From Gemmatimonadota bacterium (lineage in GTDB: Bacteria > Latescibacterota > UBA2968 > GCA-2709665), in NCBI GenBank assembly GCA_028873695.1, contig JAPPNU010000001.1, positions 158,031-222,030 of the forward strand: DNA of 64,000 bases, read 5' to 3'. Shown one piece after another: positions 16,833 to 24,928 of this stretch; positions within the stretch are counted from its first letter, which is position 1; every line of letters begins with the position of its first letter. The translations under genes were made by a program, and so were the position numbers. Under the pieces are notes generated by a model, which saw nothing but the letters and a program-made list of their open reading frames with translations, made no database searches and was not told the origin of the DNA.

Positions 16833-17753
16833 TCACGTCCAGGCCGCGCGTCCCCTCGTGTCCAGATCCAGCTGCAAGCCGCGGTCGGGAAGGGGAACCG
16901 CCGTCCGATAATATTCGGCGATTTCCGCCGTTGTCGCCGGGACGAGCGTACAGCCCTGTTTTTCACAAATTTCCCTCGCAGCCGCGACCACGCCCAGCAT
17001 TGTCTCCCGTCGAAAATCCCGCGCATCGCTGTAATCGAAGATATTGTGCGTGAGCGCTTTCAGGTACTTCACCGGAATTTCGCTTCCGTTGTCGATCTGT
17101 CGCCTTACGTTCTTGTGAATGGTATACCAGTGGTTCTTGGCGTCCACAAGTTCGATCCGCAGGTCCTGCGGGTGCGCCCCGCCCCACATCCGCGAGTCGA
17201 CGTCCACCGTGGGCGGGATATCCACGAAATCCACGTCTCCCGCAAGGGACCGATTGTGCCGGTGCGGGTAGTGGATATCCAGCGGCGAACCGCCCCATAC
17301 ACAGGCGCATTGCGGCAGGTTTCGCGTTGGCATCGACACCGTGCCGTGCGTGAACCCCAGCGCCTCGAGCGCGGGAAAGGTGTGGTCGTTGGCCGAAAAG
17401 TAACCCGGTGTAAATACGGCCGGCGGGCGGCCCATCGAATCGGCGAACCGATCCGCAGCCTCCTTCAGAATCGCCGCCTGGTCATCGAACCCGTACACGC
17501 CCAGAAACTCTTCGTAACCCTGTTCCGCCGGATGGACGTGCAGGCCCACCTCGTGGCCGTCGGATTCGAGCTCGCGATACACGCCCGCATGCGCCTCCAT
17601 GTCCGAAGGGATCACGACAAACGTCCCCTTCGTGCCGGTCTGCGAGAGGATTTCGCCCAATCCCCGAATCGACCGTTCGCCCAGCGCCGGATCGTCGATA
17701 CTGCACTGCGTGGATTCGCAATCGATCTGAACGTTGAAAAAGAGTTCCGTCAC
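16833..17753 (-). CDS. Polysaccharide deacetylase-family protein
   Basis: A 306-residue NodB-homology protein. The opening FNVQIDCESTQ gives the catalytic Asp and metal-side Asp/Glu region, KGTFVVIPSDMEAH the second strand, and HEVGLHVHPAEQGYEEF the metal-binding HxxxH-type motif (family CE4). A later FTPGYFSANDHTFPALEALGF matches the fourth motif with an altered Arg. Start is GTG at 17753 with GGAG upstream. It sits 39 nt downstream of a longer deacetylase-like gene, so the two are probably co-transcribed. Substrate unknown; no signal peptide. Confidence 0.85.
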   Translation of the reverse strand: MTELFFNVQIDCESTQCSIDDPALGERSIRGLGEILSQTGTKGTFVVIPSDMEAHAGVYRELESDGHEVGLHVHPAEQGYEEFLGVYGFDDQAAILKEAADRFADSMGRPPAVFTPGYFSANDHTFPALEALGFTHGTVSMPTRNLPQCACVWGGSPLDIHYPHRHNRSLAGDVDFVDIPPTVDVDSRMWGGAHPQDLRIELVDAKNHWYTIHKNVRRQIDNGSEIPVKYLKALTHNIFDYSDARDFRRETMLGVVAAAREICEKQGCTLVPATTAEIAEYYRTAVPLPDRGLQLDLDTRGRAAWT

Positions 17754-17792
17754 GTTTTTCCAGCTCCAGACTTGAGAATGGTTCGCGGTATA

Positions 17793-19541
17793 TTACTCGA
17801 CCGGCGCTCGTCCCTCAAATGCACCGACCTCCCGGTACTCGCGCACAACGGCGTCGCCTTCGTTTCGAAACACCGAAATACGCAACGATATCGACGTCCT
17901 GCCCGCCAGCGTATACCGCACCGCCGCTCCGTCCGTTGATATCTGCTTGAGCCGGACCCCGTCTTTGCCCTGCAGATAGTGGCCGATCTCATCGTGGCTG
18001 GCGTAGATCTTCTCGTAGCCTTCGGTCAACGCCTGCGTGCGGGCCAGAATGCGGTCCCATTCGTCCATGGTCACGGCGTCGAACTTCTGCTCATGGGTCA
18101 CAATCTCCGCGTAGAACCCGGCGCGGAGCCCGTGGCGGATCTGCAGGGCCGCATTGCCGGCGGCCTTTTCGACGTCCGTTCTTTCGTTTTCGCGCAAATA
18201 GGGGGTGCATCCCGTCAGGAAATCCTCCTGATGACGGGCAAGCATGGCCGCGAAGGCGAAAAAGTCGTGGTCGTCGGGCAGATAATCGTAGTAACACGTT
18301 TGCAGCCCGTAAGGCCAGAACCCGTCCTGCAGGCACATATCGGCCTTGTGCAGTCCCGTCTGCAGGGCCGGACAGAAAAACCGGTGGCCGCGCTCCTTCA
18401 GGAAGGGAAGCGCCCTGACCCCGTATTCCCCCCAGTGGAACCGCAACGTGGCGCCCGGATGCGCCCCAACCCGCTTCCAGAATGCGTCCGCAAAGGCAAA
18501 GTTGGAATCAAGTTCCTCCCACGAACACTCGCCCTTTCCGAAATTGTAGATCAGAAGACGATAATAGTCCAGAGCGTGGCTGTTGTAGTGGATTTCCCCG
18601 CTCTGCATTCCCGCACGGATTTTGGGAAGCAGGCGTTCCGGTACGTTCGCGATGAACAGGGAGGGCATCGGTTTGAACCCGTAGCTGTTCGCGATATCGG
18701 CGAATGCGAAATCGTGCCGCCCTTCGCAATCGTCCCACGACATGGTCACAAACGGCGGAATCATGTTGGCGGCGAACGGCTTGCGCGCCGTCCACACGAT
18801 CGAACGCCAGAACAGATCGTCCATTCCGCGCGCATGGCCGTAGAAGGCGTTCCGCCAGACCCGGGAATTCAACGTGAACTGCACCGCCCGTCCCGCCCCC
18901 CATTCCGTTGCGAACGCCAGGGGATAGTTACGCGGTTCGAACGCGCTCCGGGGTGCGAGGTGCCGGATATAGATCAGCTGCTCCTTACCCAGTATCCCGT
19001 CGGCCAGAGGTACCACGGAATCGCCCCATTTTTCGGCGGCGATCGCCGTCACCATCCGGTCGAACGTGTGGAATTCTCCGGGCGACTGCAATTCCGTGAT
19101 ATAGTGATCCCGTTCCTGCATTCGCACGGTATCAGTCGCGTATGGATGCGGGTTGATCCGGTCGAAACCGAACATCTCCAGAAGCGGCGCGCTGTATGCC
19201 CGCAGATCGTAGTCGAAATTGACGAGCCCTGCGCCACTGCGAACCGCGTCGGCAATCAGACCCGTCTCGGAACGGGTCAACGACGCGCCCAGGCCGTTCT
19301 GCGCCAGCAGGATGCCTGCGCACTCGCCCAACGCTTCAGCCGTAGGCCGTTCCTCTGCCAGGTCAAGCAACCGAAACGGCATACCGAAATGCGCCAGCGC
19401 CGACAGGACCGTCTCCTCCACAATCATGCGCTCCCAGTACGGCCCGCCACTGTCGATGACCACCAGCAATGCGCCGTTACCTGTACTCGTATGACGTTCC
19501 CGCTGCACCCGTCCGCTGCCTGCGACCATGGGTATCACCAT
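17793..19541 (-). CDS. GATase-like/deacetylase-like two-domain protein
   Basis: A 582-residue protein with no signal peptide. The first ~230 residues resemble a class I glutamine-amidotransferase-like fold (ALLVVIDSGGPYWE, CAGILLAQNGLG, GAGLVNFDYDLRAY) without an obvious catalytic Cys, as in many sugar-associated ThuA-like domains. The remainder looks like a divergent polysaccharide-deacetylase barrel (FVTMSWDDCEGRHDFAFADIA with an Asp-Asp pair, GEIHYNSHALDY). It resembles the 604-residue protein at 26202-28016 in overall plan. Position upstream of a deacetylase gene suggests carbohydrate metabolism. Two in-frame ATGs (19541, 19529) exist, neither with a good ribosome site. Confidence 0.65.
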   Translation of the reverse strand: MVIPMVAGSGRVQRERHTSTGNGALLVVIDSGGPYWERMIVEETVLSALAHFGMPFRLLDLAEERPTAEALGECAGILLAQNGLGASLTRSETGLIADAVRSGAGLVNFDYDLRAYSAPLLEMFGFDRINPHPYATDTVRMQERDHYITELQSPGEFHTFDRMVTAIAAEKWGDSVVPLADGILGKEQLIYIRHLAPRSAFEPRNYPLAFATEWGAGRAVQFTLNSRVWRNAFYGHARGMDDLFWRSIVWTARKPFAANMIPPFVTMSWDDCEGRHDFAFADIANSYGFKPMPSLFIANVPERLLPKIRAGMQSGEIHYNSHALDYYRLLIYNFGKGECSWEELDSNFAFADAFWKRVGAHPGATLRFHWGEYGVRALPFLKERGHRFFCPALQTGLHKADMCLQDGFWPYGLQTCYYDYLPDDHDFFAFAAMLARHQEDFLTGCTPYLRENERTDVEKAAGNAALQIRHGLRAGFYAEIVTHEQKFDAVTMDEWDRILARTQALTEGYEKIYASHDEIGHYLQGKDGVRLKQISTDGAAVRYTLAGRTSISLRISVFRNEGDAVVREYREVGAFEGRAPVE

Positions 19542-19653
19542 CGTTTTGTGTTTACCGTTCAGCCATTGAGATTGTTGTCAGGAAGCCGGCGACGCTCCGG
19601 AATCGGTGTGTTCTTTATTCCTTTTTCCTTTGCGGCGCCGATATTGAGAATAC

Positions 19654-19682
19654 ATTATAGGGTCATGCCATTTCACATGAAT
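19654..19682 (-). promoter_or_regulatory. Possible promoter for the 17793-19541 gene
   Basis: On the minus strand a perfect TATAAT (19654-19659) lies 113 nt upstream of the ATG. At 17-bp spacing the -35 position reads ATTCAT, a poor match to TTGACA, so the call is tentative. Confidence 0.25.
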
Positions 19683-19710
19683 GTCACGTGGTCGATTCTT
19701 TCCTCTCCCG

Positions 19711-21309
19711 TCACATCCCCCATACTGTAATTTTCGCATCCTCCGTCTCTTCCTCGCGTCTGAAGATCCTATCGTTCCACGACACCCCTGCCGTGCGGTT
19801 AAAGACCACGAGGTGACCTTCCTCCGCGGCGCAGCGATCCATATGAGCGCGCGTCTGTTCCAGGCCGTCACGCACCGTCTGTTCCAGGCTCTTGTAAAGT
19901 AGTTTGCATTCGACCACCGCCTTCTGAACCGCTTGACCGGACCGGACGTCACCGGGCGCCGGCCACAGGATCAGCAAATCCGTGCGCATCCGACCCAGGC
20001 CATACTCCCGCTCAATCCGTCCGCCGCTGTTGACGATACGTTGTAAGAACGCCTGCAGCAGCAGCTGCGGACCGGCTTCCCTGTACTGAAACCGATCGAC
20101 CCAGTGTTCCGAATGTTCGCGGAAGAATTCCTGGAACGCCGTCAGCAGATCCGAAAGGCGCAGACGCCCGTCCGCGTCCACGTACCAGGCCGGGTCCTGG
20201 GCGAGATAGACCTGCGTGGTATAGGTGAGATCGCGAGGGATGACCTCCTGATAGATCGGGTTGGCAATGGCGATGGAACCTTCCCGGCGTAGTATGCCCA
20301 GATCGCGGACGTATTCCACGTCGTCCTGAGGAAGTGCCTCGGTGGATTCGACACCGCTCAACAGCGGTTCGACCACACGGCGCACGCGCTCCTCCTGAAG
20401 TTTGTCGGTGAGCTGGTCCAGGTGTGTTTCCCGGCGCAAAATGAGTTGTTCACGGGCGTCGCAGATTGCGGCTGCCGTGACCGGCCGGCTGCGATCCCGC
20501 CCGGCCTTGTTCTTGAAGCAGGCTTCATAGGCTAATGCATTCACCAGCCACGGCTGGCCCTGCGTCAGTTCCCAGACCGTTTTCCATGCATCCTCCTCAA
20601 ACGCCTGTCCGGTTGCCTCGGTGTGTTGCGCCAGCAACATTTGCACTTCGTCCCGTGTGAAATCGTCCAGCCGCACGGACTCAGCGCGAATGTTGAACGC
20701 GCTACCCCCTGCGACGATCGCGTTTTCTGCAGTGGATTGGATGCGATAGTCGCGCACGTCGCGCACACCGCACAGGATCACCGTCTGCGGATATTGGCGA
20801 GGCCTGTCGGGATAGCCCGCGCGGAGTTGCCGCAGCACGGACAGGAGCGTATCGCCGATCAGCGCGTCAATCTCGTCAATCATCAACACCAGCGGCCTAT
20901 CGTCATCAGCCGCGGCCCAGTGGCTCAGCACCTCCTGCAACGCGCCATGGGGGCCTGAGTCCTCAAGGGCCTCGCGCCATACCTTCTTCACGATCCGCTC
21001 GCCCAGGATGCGTTCCGCTCTCAAAGCCAATTGACCCAGTATCGCCCGTATGGCCGCCCCCACGTCTTCGCGCGCGGACTGGCCGATCTCCACGTTCACG
21101 TACATGCAGCGATACCGGCCGCTGGCGTTCAGTTCATCCATCAGGGCAAGCAACACGGACGTCTTGCCCGTCTGTCGGGGTGCGTGCAGGACGAAATACC
21201 TCTGCTGCTCGATCAGCAGCAGTACCTCGTCGAGGTCAATCCGCTCCAGTGACGGGACATAGTAGTGGATATCCGGCTTGATGGGCCCGGCTGTATTGAA
21301 GAAACGCAC
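19711..21309 (-). CDS. AAA-like ATPase with C-terminal PD-(D/E)xK-type domain
   Basis: A 532-residue ATPase. Walker A is APRQTGKT (residues 43-50), Walker B is LVLMIDEIDAL (about 135), and ILCGVRDVRDYR is a sensor-like strand. After a helical lid the C-terminal ~100 residues contain RMRTDLLILW followed by AVVECKLLYKS, the TD...ECK pattern of restriction-like PD-(D/E)xK nucleases. This arrangement is common in mobile or defence-associated ATPases of the AAA-like/PD-DExK group. GTG at 21309 is preferred because GAGGTG precedes it and the family-like start VRFFNTAGPIKPDIHYY follows; an in-frame ATG at 21369 would overlap the HepT gene. It directly follows HepT-MntA on the same strand. Confidence 0.82.
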   Translation of the reverse strand: MRFFNTAGPIKPDIHYYVPSLERIDLDEVLLLIEQQRYFVLHAPRQTGKTSVLLALMDELNASGRYRCMYVNVEIGQSAREDVGAAIRAILGQLALRAERILGERIVKKVWREALEDSGPHGALQEVLSHWAAADDDRPLVLMIDEIDALIGDTLLSVLRQLRAGYPDRPRQYPQTVILCGVRDVRDYRIQSTAENAIVAGGSAFNIRAESVRLDDFTRDEVQMLLAQHTEATGQAFEEDAWKTVWELTQGQPWLVNALAYEACFKNKAGRDRSRPVTAAAICDAREQLILRRETHLDQLTDKLQEERVRRVVEPLLSGVESTEALPQDDVEYVRDLGILRREGSIAIANPIYQEVIPRDLTYTTQVYLAQDPAWYVDADGRLRLSDLLTAFQEFFREHSEHWVDRFQYREAGPQLLLQAFLQRIVNSGGRIEREYGLGRMRTDLLILWPAPGDVRSGQAVQKAVVECKLLYKSLEQTVRDGLEQTRAHMDRCAAEEGHLVVFNRTAGVSWNDRIFRREEETEDAKITVWGM

Positions 21310-21313
21310 GGAT

Positions 21314-21595
21314 TTACACCTCAGTATTCGGAACGTCCCGCTCAATGATCGCCCAGAGGATCGCGTCATCCACGTTTGGATACTGATGCGTCAGTTGATT
21401 GCGAAAGTCCACGATTCTTCGCGCCCTTGTTATCCTGCCGAAGATTTCCTTAGACATCCTGTTGAGAGCTGCGAGAGCCTCGCCGATAATGATGAATTCA
21501 CGCTCTACCGAGGACCGGACGAGCCGGTTGCCCACGTAATTTTGAAGATCGAGGCCCCGGACTGCACTGGTGATCGCATTACAGGCCTCGATCAC
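21314..21595 (-). CDS. hepT: HepT-like HEPN ribonuclease toxin
   Basis: A 93-residue HEPN-domain protein (DUF86/HepT). The catalytic Rx4H motif is RNQLTH within DFRNQLTHQYPNVDD. HepT toxins act on RNA and are neutralised by MntA through AMP or oligoAMP transfer. The start used is GTG 21595; no ATG lies in frame after the MntA stop. Upstream in-frame codons encode RAYLSD, the usual HepT N-terminus, and an ATG at about 21627 in another frame would reach it with one inserted base, so the gene may carry a small frameshift at its start. Partner gene mntA ends 21 nt upstream. Confidence 0.8.
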   Translation of the reverse strand: MIEACNAITSAVRGLDLQNYVGNRLVRSSVEREFIIIGEALAALNRMSKEIFGRITRARRIVDFRNQLTHQYPNVDDAILWAIIERDVPNTEV

Positions 21596-21616
21596 GTCGG
21601 ACAGGTAGGCTCGCGC

Positions 21617-21925
21617 TCACACGGCATATAGCAGCTCCTTGGTACGCGCAATTTCGCGAGCGATATAGGGATTTTTGACGGCGCCTGAAATAACCAGATC
21701 GACCTGTTCACCCAGGATGGCCCTCAGGTCTTCAAGCAGGCCGAAGTAGTCGTCGACTCGATCGTAGGGTTCCATCGAGCCAAGTTCGACAAGGAGATCC
21801 ACGTCGCTCCGCCCGGACTGGAACTCATCGCGAAGAGCCGATCCAAACGCATCCAATCGGATCACGCCGTGGCGTTCGCAGGCTTCCACAATGGCGTCCA
21901 GCTTGTTTCGCAGAGTCTCTGTCAA
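21617..21925 (-). CDS. mntA: MntA-like nucleotidyltransferase antitoxin
   Basis: A 102-residue minimal nucleotidyltransferase. The family motif is intact: DAFGSALRDEF then RSDVDLLVEL (GSx10DxD), with a third acidic residue in EQVDLVISGAV. In HepT-MntA type VII toxin-antitoxin systems this protein adds AMP groups to the HEPN toxin. The start is TTG at 21925, supported by AAAGGAGG with 6-nt spacing. It is the first gene of the operon reading into HepT and then the AAA ATPase. Confidence 0.87.
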   Translation of the reverse strand: MTETLRNKLDAIVEACERHGVIRLDAFGSALRDEFQSGRSDVDLLVELGSMEPYDRVDDYFGLLEDLRAILGEQVDLVISGAVKNPYIAREIARTKELLYAV

Positions 21926-22076
21926 CGGTACCTCCTTTACATCCGGTTCGCTCCTGCAAAGACGGATGGGACGAACTCATACCCAGAATATCTCAGGACT
22001 TACTGCTGTCCAAGAACCGTGAGGTTTTCAGAGATCTGGAATGGGCATGGAACGAATGTCAGCGTCGCCTTTCCCG

Positions 22077-22225
22077 GGAGCGAGGGCATCCTGCCCTCGA
22101 CGGCTGACTCACGAGGCTCTGGCGCCGGTATTCCAGATGTGGCCTGGGACAGAGGGAAGGCAATTGGCCCTTGATGTGGATATCGATGGGTCGCCTGCTA
22201 TTCGAGGGCAGGATGCCCTCGCTCC
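22077..22225. mobile_element. 149-bp element with perfect 23-bp terminal inverted repeats
   Basis: The left end (22077-22099) begins GGAGCGAGGGCATCCTGCC and the right end (22203-22225) is its exact reverse complement. The core GAGGGCATCCTGCCCTCG recurs alone at 38666-38683, so it is a dispersed repeat. There is no coding capacity. Its right boundary falls inside the vapC-like reading frame, replacing the C-terminus of that gene. Confidence 0.65.
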
Positions 22226-22426
22226 GGTACTGCTTTCCAAGATAATTCGGAAAAGGCAGGACGAGCCGCTTGTACTCGACCAACTTAGCAACTTCCCAAC
22301 ATGAAATCGCACTCACTCCAAGGCGTTGAGACTCGAATTGCTCCAACCAGGTAACATGTTGGCTGGCGAGGTTGGCGTCTCCATGGATCCACCACACCCA
22401 GATGTGTGTGCATCAAGGACGATCAT
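22226..22426 (-). pseudogene. VapC-like PIN-domain toxin remnant
   Basis: The ATG at 22426 overlaps the stop of the antitoxin-like gene (ATGA) and begins MIVLDAHT, the acidic first motif of PIN ribonucleases. After codon 9 the frame must shift by one base to continue as VWWIHGDANL, then ISCWEVAKLVEYKRL, which carries the second PIN acidic region. The reading then runs into the 149-bp repeat element near residue 68, so the C-terminal half with the remaining acidic residues is lost. The sequence beyond the element shows no PIN C-terminus. It is thus broken twice. Confidence 0.68.
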
Positions 22427-22638
22427 TGCGATACGTTCCAGTCACCACCAGCTACAGGTTTTGTGGGATCGACGTATTTGACTGAAGTGACACGCAACGG
22501 ATAGCGTTCCTTTTTCTTGTCTCTTGAAGAACATTGAGAAATGATGACTTCGACCGACTCTCCTGCCTGGAACGGCAAATCCTTTAGCAGAACCGTCCGG
22601 TCACGGCGTATAACCGTTTCGACGCGATGGGTGTTCAT
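22423..22638 (-). CDS. Antitoxin-like small protein upstream of vapC remnant
   Basis: A 71-residue protein beginning MNTHRVETVIRRDRTVLLKDL and including LPFQAGESVEVIISQ, a pattern seen in small beta-rich antitoxins encoded before PIN toxins. I cannot name a family with confidence. The ATG at 22638 follows GAGAGG at a good distance; a GTG at 22647 is less likely. The stop overlaps the start of the PIN remnant (ATGA), the usual antitoxin-toxin coupling. Confidence 0.65.
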   Translation of the reverse strand: MNTHRVETVIRRDRTVLLKDLPFQAGESVEVIISQCSSRDKKKERYPLRVTSVKYVDPTKPVAGGDWNVSQ

Positions 22639-22867
22639 TTCGCTCACCTCTCTAACGTGACGTCAAATCTGAGCCACAGAGAAAGATCGCTCGTGGACGA
22701 CATCACTGATCCATATCAGTCTTGACAGAAAAGTAGATCCTGTCACCGCCTCGCCTGAGAATTCGTCCGTGCCGATCGTGAGCTACCAGGTATGATGCCT
22801 GAATAAGGCGATGATCGGATGCCGTCCCAAGACATCCAGCGTGGGGTAAAGCGGATGGCGCTATTGA

Positions 22868-23155
22868 TTACGCTGCTTGTGGTTTGACGTAGATTTCGAC
22901 CTGCATTCCCGCTCGCGTCAGCATGTTTATCAATTTATCCACGCTAAAGCGACCGATATCTCCCTTCATCAAGTTGCTGATTCGCGGTTGTGACTCGCCG
23001 AAGAATTCAGCAGCCTGACGTTGTGTCCACCCGTTGGCCTGGATGTACCTTCTCAGGTCGAGCATCAGATCAGCACGGACCTTTAAGCTCGCCGCTTCTG
23101 CCCGATCGAAACCGATATCTTCGAATACGTTATCACGGCCTTGAATCACTTCCAT
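22868..23155 (-). CDS. HigA-like XRE-family antitoxin
   Basis: A 95-residue DNA-binding antitoxin. The helix-turn-helix is TQRQAAEFFGESQPRISNLMKG (about residues 44-65, shown only in part by its key ends TQRQAA and ISNLM), followed by FSVDKLINMLTRAGM. Such proteins neutralise HigB/Gp49-type toxins and repress their own operon. AAGGAG precedes the ATG. It is 15 nt downstream of the toxin gene, the toxin-first order typical of HigBA. Confidence 0.88.
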   Translation of the reverse strand: MEVIQGRDNVFEDIGFDRAEAASLKVRADLMLDLRRYIQANGWTQRQAAEFFGESQPRISNLMKGDIGRFSVDKLINMLTRAGMQVEIYVKPQAA

Positions 23156-23170
23156 AGCGTTGTCTCCTTG

Positions 23171-23503
23171 TCAGCCTTGCCTGTGCTTGAGCAGTGTTCG
23201 GTATCGTTGCCGCCCAAGTTGAATATCTCGCTTCGACGTGCGCTGAGCTTTTTTCCGAAAGGCATGCAAGACATAAATGCATTCGGCAAACTTGGCTACG
23301 TAGAAAATGCGGTAAGCGTTGCCGGTGTTGATACGAATCTCCACGACACCCGGACCAATTGAGCGCATGAGCTTGAAATCGGCAGGTGCGTCTCCGCGTT
23401 GTAATGCCTGCAACTGAAAGCCCGCCTTGCGGCGCGCCGACGCCGGAAATTCTCGAAGATCATCCTTTGAAGACGACACCCAGAAAATCGGCCTGTTCAA
23501 CAT
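23171..23503 (-). CDS. HigB/Gp49-like RelE-superfamily toxin
   Basis: A 110-residue protein of the phage-derived Gp49-like/HigB family: WVSSSKDDLREFPASARRK at the start, DFKLMRSIGPGVVEIRI in the middle and YRIFYVAKFAECIYVLHAF RKKAQRTS at the end, where the Arg/Lys-rich strand holds the presumed RNase residues. These toxins cut mRNA at the ribosome. It forms a toxin-first pair with the downstream XRE antitoxin. No defects are seen. Confidence 0.87.
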   Translation of the reverse strand: MLNRPIFWVSSSKDDLREFPASARRKAGFQLQALQRGDAPADFKLMRSIGPGVVEIRINTGNAYRIFYVAKFAECIYVLHAFRKKAQRTSKRDIQLGRQRYRTLLKHRQG

Positions 23504-23651
23504 ACGACAAATATACCTAATCCGGCATAAAAAAACAACTGCGCCGCTGGCAGCTGGCCCATATTAGGCAATTGTAAACAGACTGTTGCTACATTTCGCA
23601 CCTGCCAGTCTTCCGCTTAGATTCGTCTCGTTTGTACCGACTGGCTCTGTT

Positions 23652-23698
23652 TTCCAAACGAACGGCGTTGCATAAAGCAACGCCGCGTACGTTTGGAA
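23652..23698 (-). terminator. Strong hairpin downstream of the 23724 gene
   Basis: Two nested perfect stems, TTCCAAACG/CGTTTGGAA and CGGCGTTGC/GCAACGCCG, separated by a small internal loop and closed by ATAAA. It lies just past the stop of the minus-strand gene at 23724 and before the toxin-antitoxin island. A U tract is weak, so termination is likely but not certain. Confidence 0.5.
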
Positions 23699-23723
23699 CC
23701 ATGTGTACGTCCGTTTGTTCCAG

Positions 23724-24866
23724 CTAAACCTTGATCTCCCAGAGATATCCGCTGCGGTAGGGGCTGTCGTTTTCGCCCGCGTAGATCGTGCCGTCCGGCG
23801 CGACGGCAACGTCGTGCACCTGCCAGCAGTGGGCGTCGCCGTCCGACACGGGTCCCAGCAGGTCCCACGACTCCGAGTCCGCGTCGAAGCGGATCACCTC
23901 GCACTTGCCGTCGCGCCCGGTCACGCCCCAGGCGGCCCCGTCCGGTCCGGGCTGCAGGGTCGTCAACCGGCTGCGCCGGTCCGCAACGGGCGTGCCCAGG
24001 TAGGTGCCCATCCCGGTCTCGGTATCGATCCGGTATATCGAACCGTTCGCGCCGCTGGCGTACATCCGGCCCTCACCCAGGTTGAATAGCCCCTCCACCC
24101 GCTCGTACCCGTAGCTGCCGTCAGGCTTTGGCAGACCGGCGTCGAAATACGCGATCCTGTCCGTTTCCGGGTCGAACTTACACAGCCGGTTGCGGTCCAC
24201 GCCCGCGAAATTCTGCCACGCCCGCGTCACGCTCCAGCCGCACCATACGCATCCGTCGTCGTCCAGCTCGACGTTTTCGCCCTGGGCCATCTCCATTCCG
24301 CTGCTGATCGGCCCGAGGTCGTCCGAGCGGCCGTCCGCGAGGTTGAACCGGAACATCCGCTCCGGCGTAAACGTCATCCCGTAGATCACGCCGCGGTCCT
24401 GGTCCAGGCAGATCGACTGGATGTACATATGCGGCATGGGAACTCCCAGTTTCTGAATTTCGCCGGTGGACGGATCGTATTTGACGATCGCTCCACCCGG
24501 CGCCTCCCAGTACCGGTCGATATCGTGCAGGAGCGCGATTGCCCCGTACAGACAGCCGTCCTTTTCCCACCTCACCAGCGACCTGTGAAACTTGGCGTCG
24601 AACGGATCGGCGACCTTACCGTACCCCAGATCCAGAAATTCGCCGGTGGCGCGATCGTACGCGCCGAATATATCGGCGTTGAAGGACGTAATCCCCAGAT
24701 AGACGCGGTCATCTTCCGCGTTGTGATACACGCTGTCCATGCTGATCCAGCCCTCGCGCCAGGCGGAATCCGCCCTGAAGTCGTCGTATTCCCATCGGTC
24801 CTCGATCTCCTCGTCCCACTGGTTGCCGTAGTCCACGTCCTGCAATCTGAGCGCCCTGACCTGCAT
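23724..24866 (-). CDS. Beta-propeller-like hypothetical protein
   Basis: A 380-residue protein with repeated propeller-blade signatures: LGITSFNADIFGAYDRATGEF, GAIVKYDPSTGEIQKLG, GMTFTPERMFRFNLADGRS, NRLCKFDPETDRI, GSIYRIDTETGMG and a closing YAGENDSPYRSGYLW. These resemble SMP-30/YVTN-type blades with D-x-TG turns. No signal peptide, so probably cytoplasmic. It is the last gene of a three-gene minus-strand cluster with good ribosome sites and short gaps. A role in sensing or hydrolysing a small molecule is possible but I cannot assign one. Confidence 0.75.
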   Translation of the reverse strand: MQVRALRLQDVDYGNQWDEEIEDRWEYDDFRADSAWREGWISMDSVYHNAEDDRVYLGITSFNADIFGAYDRATGEFLDLGYGKVADPFDAKFHRSLVRWEKDGCLYGAIALLHDIDRYWEAPGGAIVKYDPSTGEIQKLGVPMPHMYIQSICLDQDRGVIYGMTFTPERMFRFNLADGRSDDLGPISSGMEMAQGENVELDDDGCVWCGWSVTRAWQNFAGVDRNRLCKFDPETDRIAYFDAGLPKPDGSYGYERVEGLFNLGEGRMYASGANGSIYRIDTETGMGTYLGTPVADRRSRLTTLQPGPDGAAWGVTGRDGKCEVIRFDADSESWDLLGPVSDGDAHCWQVHDVAVAPDGTIYAGENDSPYRSGYLWEIKV

Positions 24867-24928
24867 CTGACTCTCCTTTCCTGTTCACGACGGCGGTCCC
24901 ACGGACATCCGCCTCGGGCCGACCGCGC

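Noticed and set aside
17979..19730. 583-residue plus-strand open frame
   Set aside because: Antisense to the GATase/deacetylase-like gene, with composition typical of an out-of-frame GC-rich shadow.
23652..23698. Possible integron attC site
   Set aside because: It is a simple near-perfect hairpin lacking the paired R and L core boxes and no integrase is nearby.
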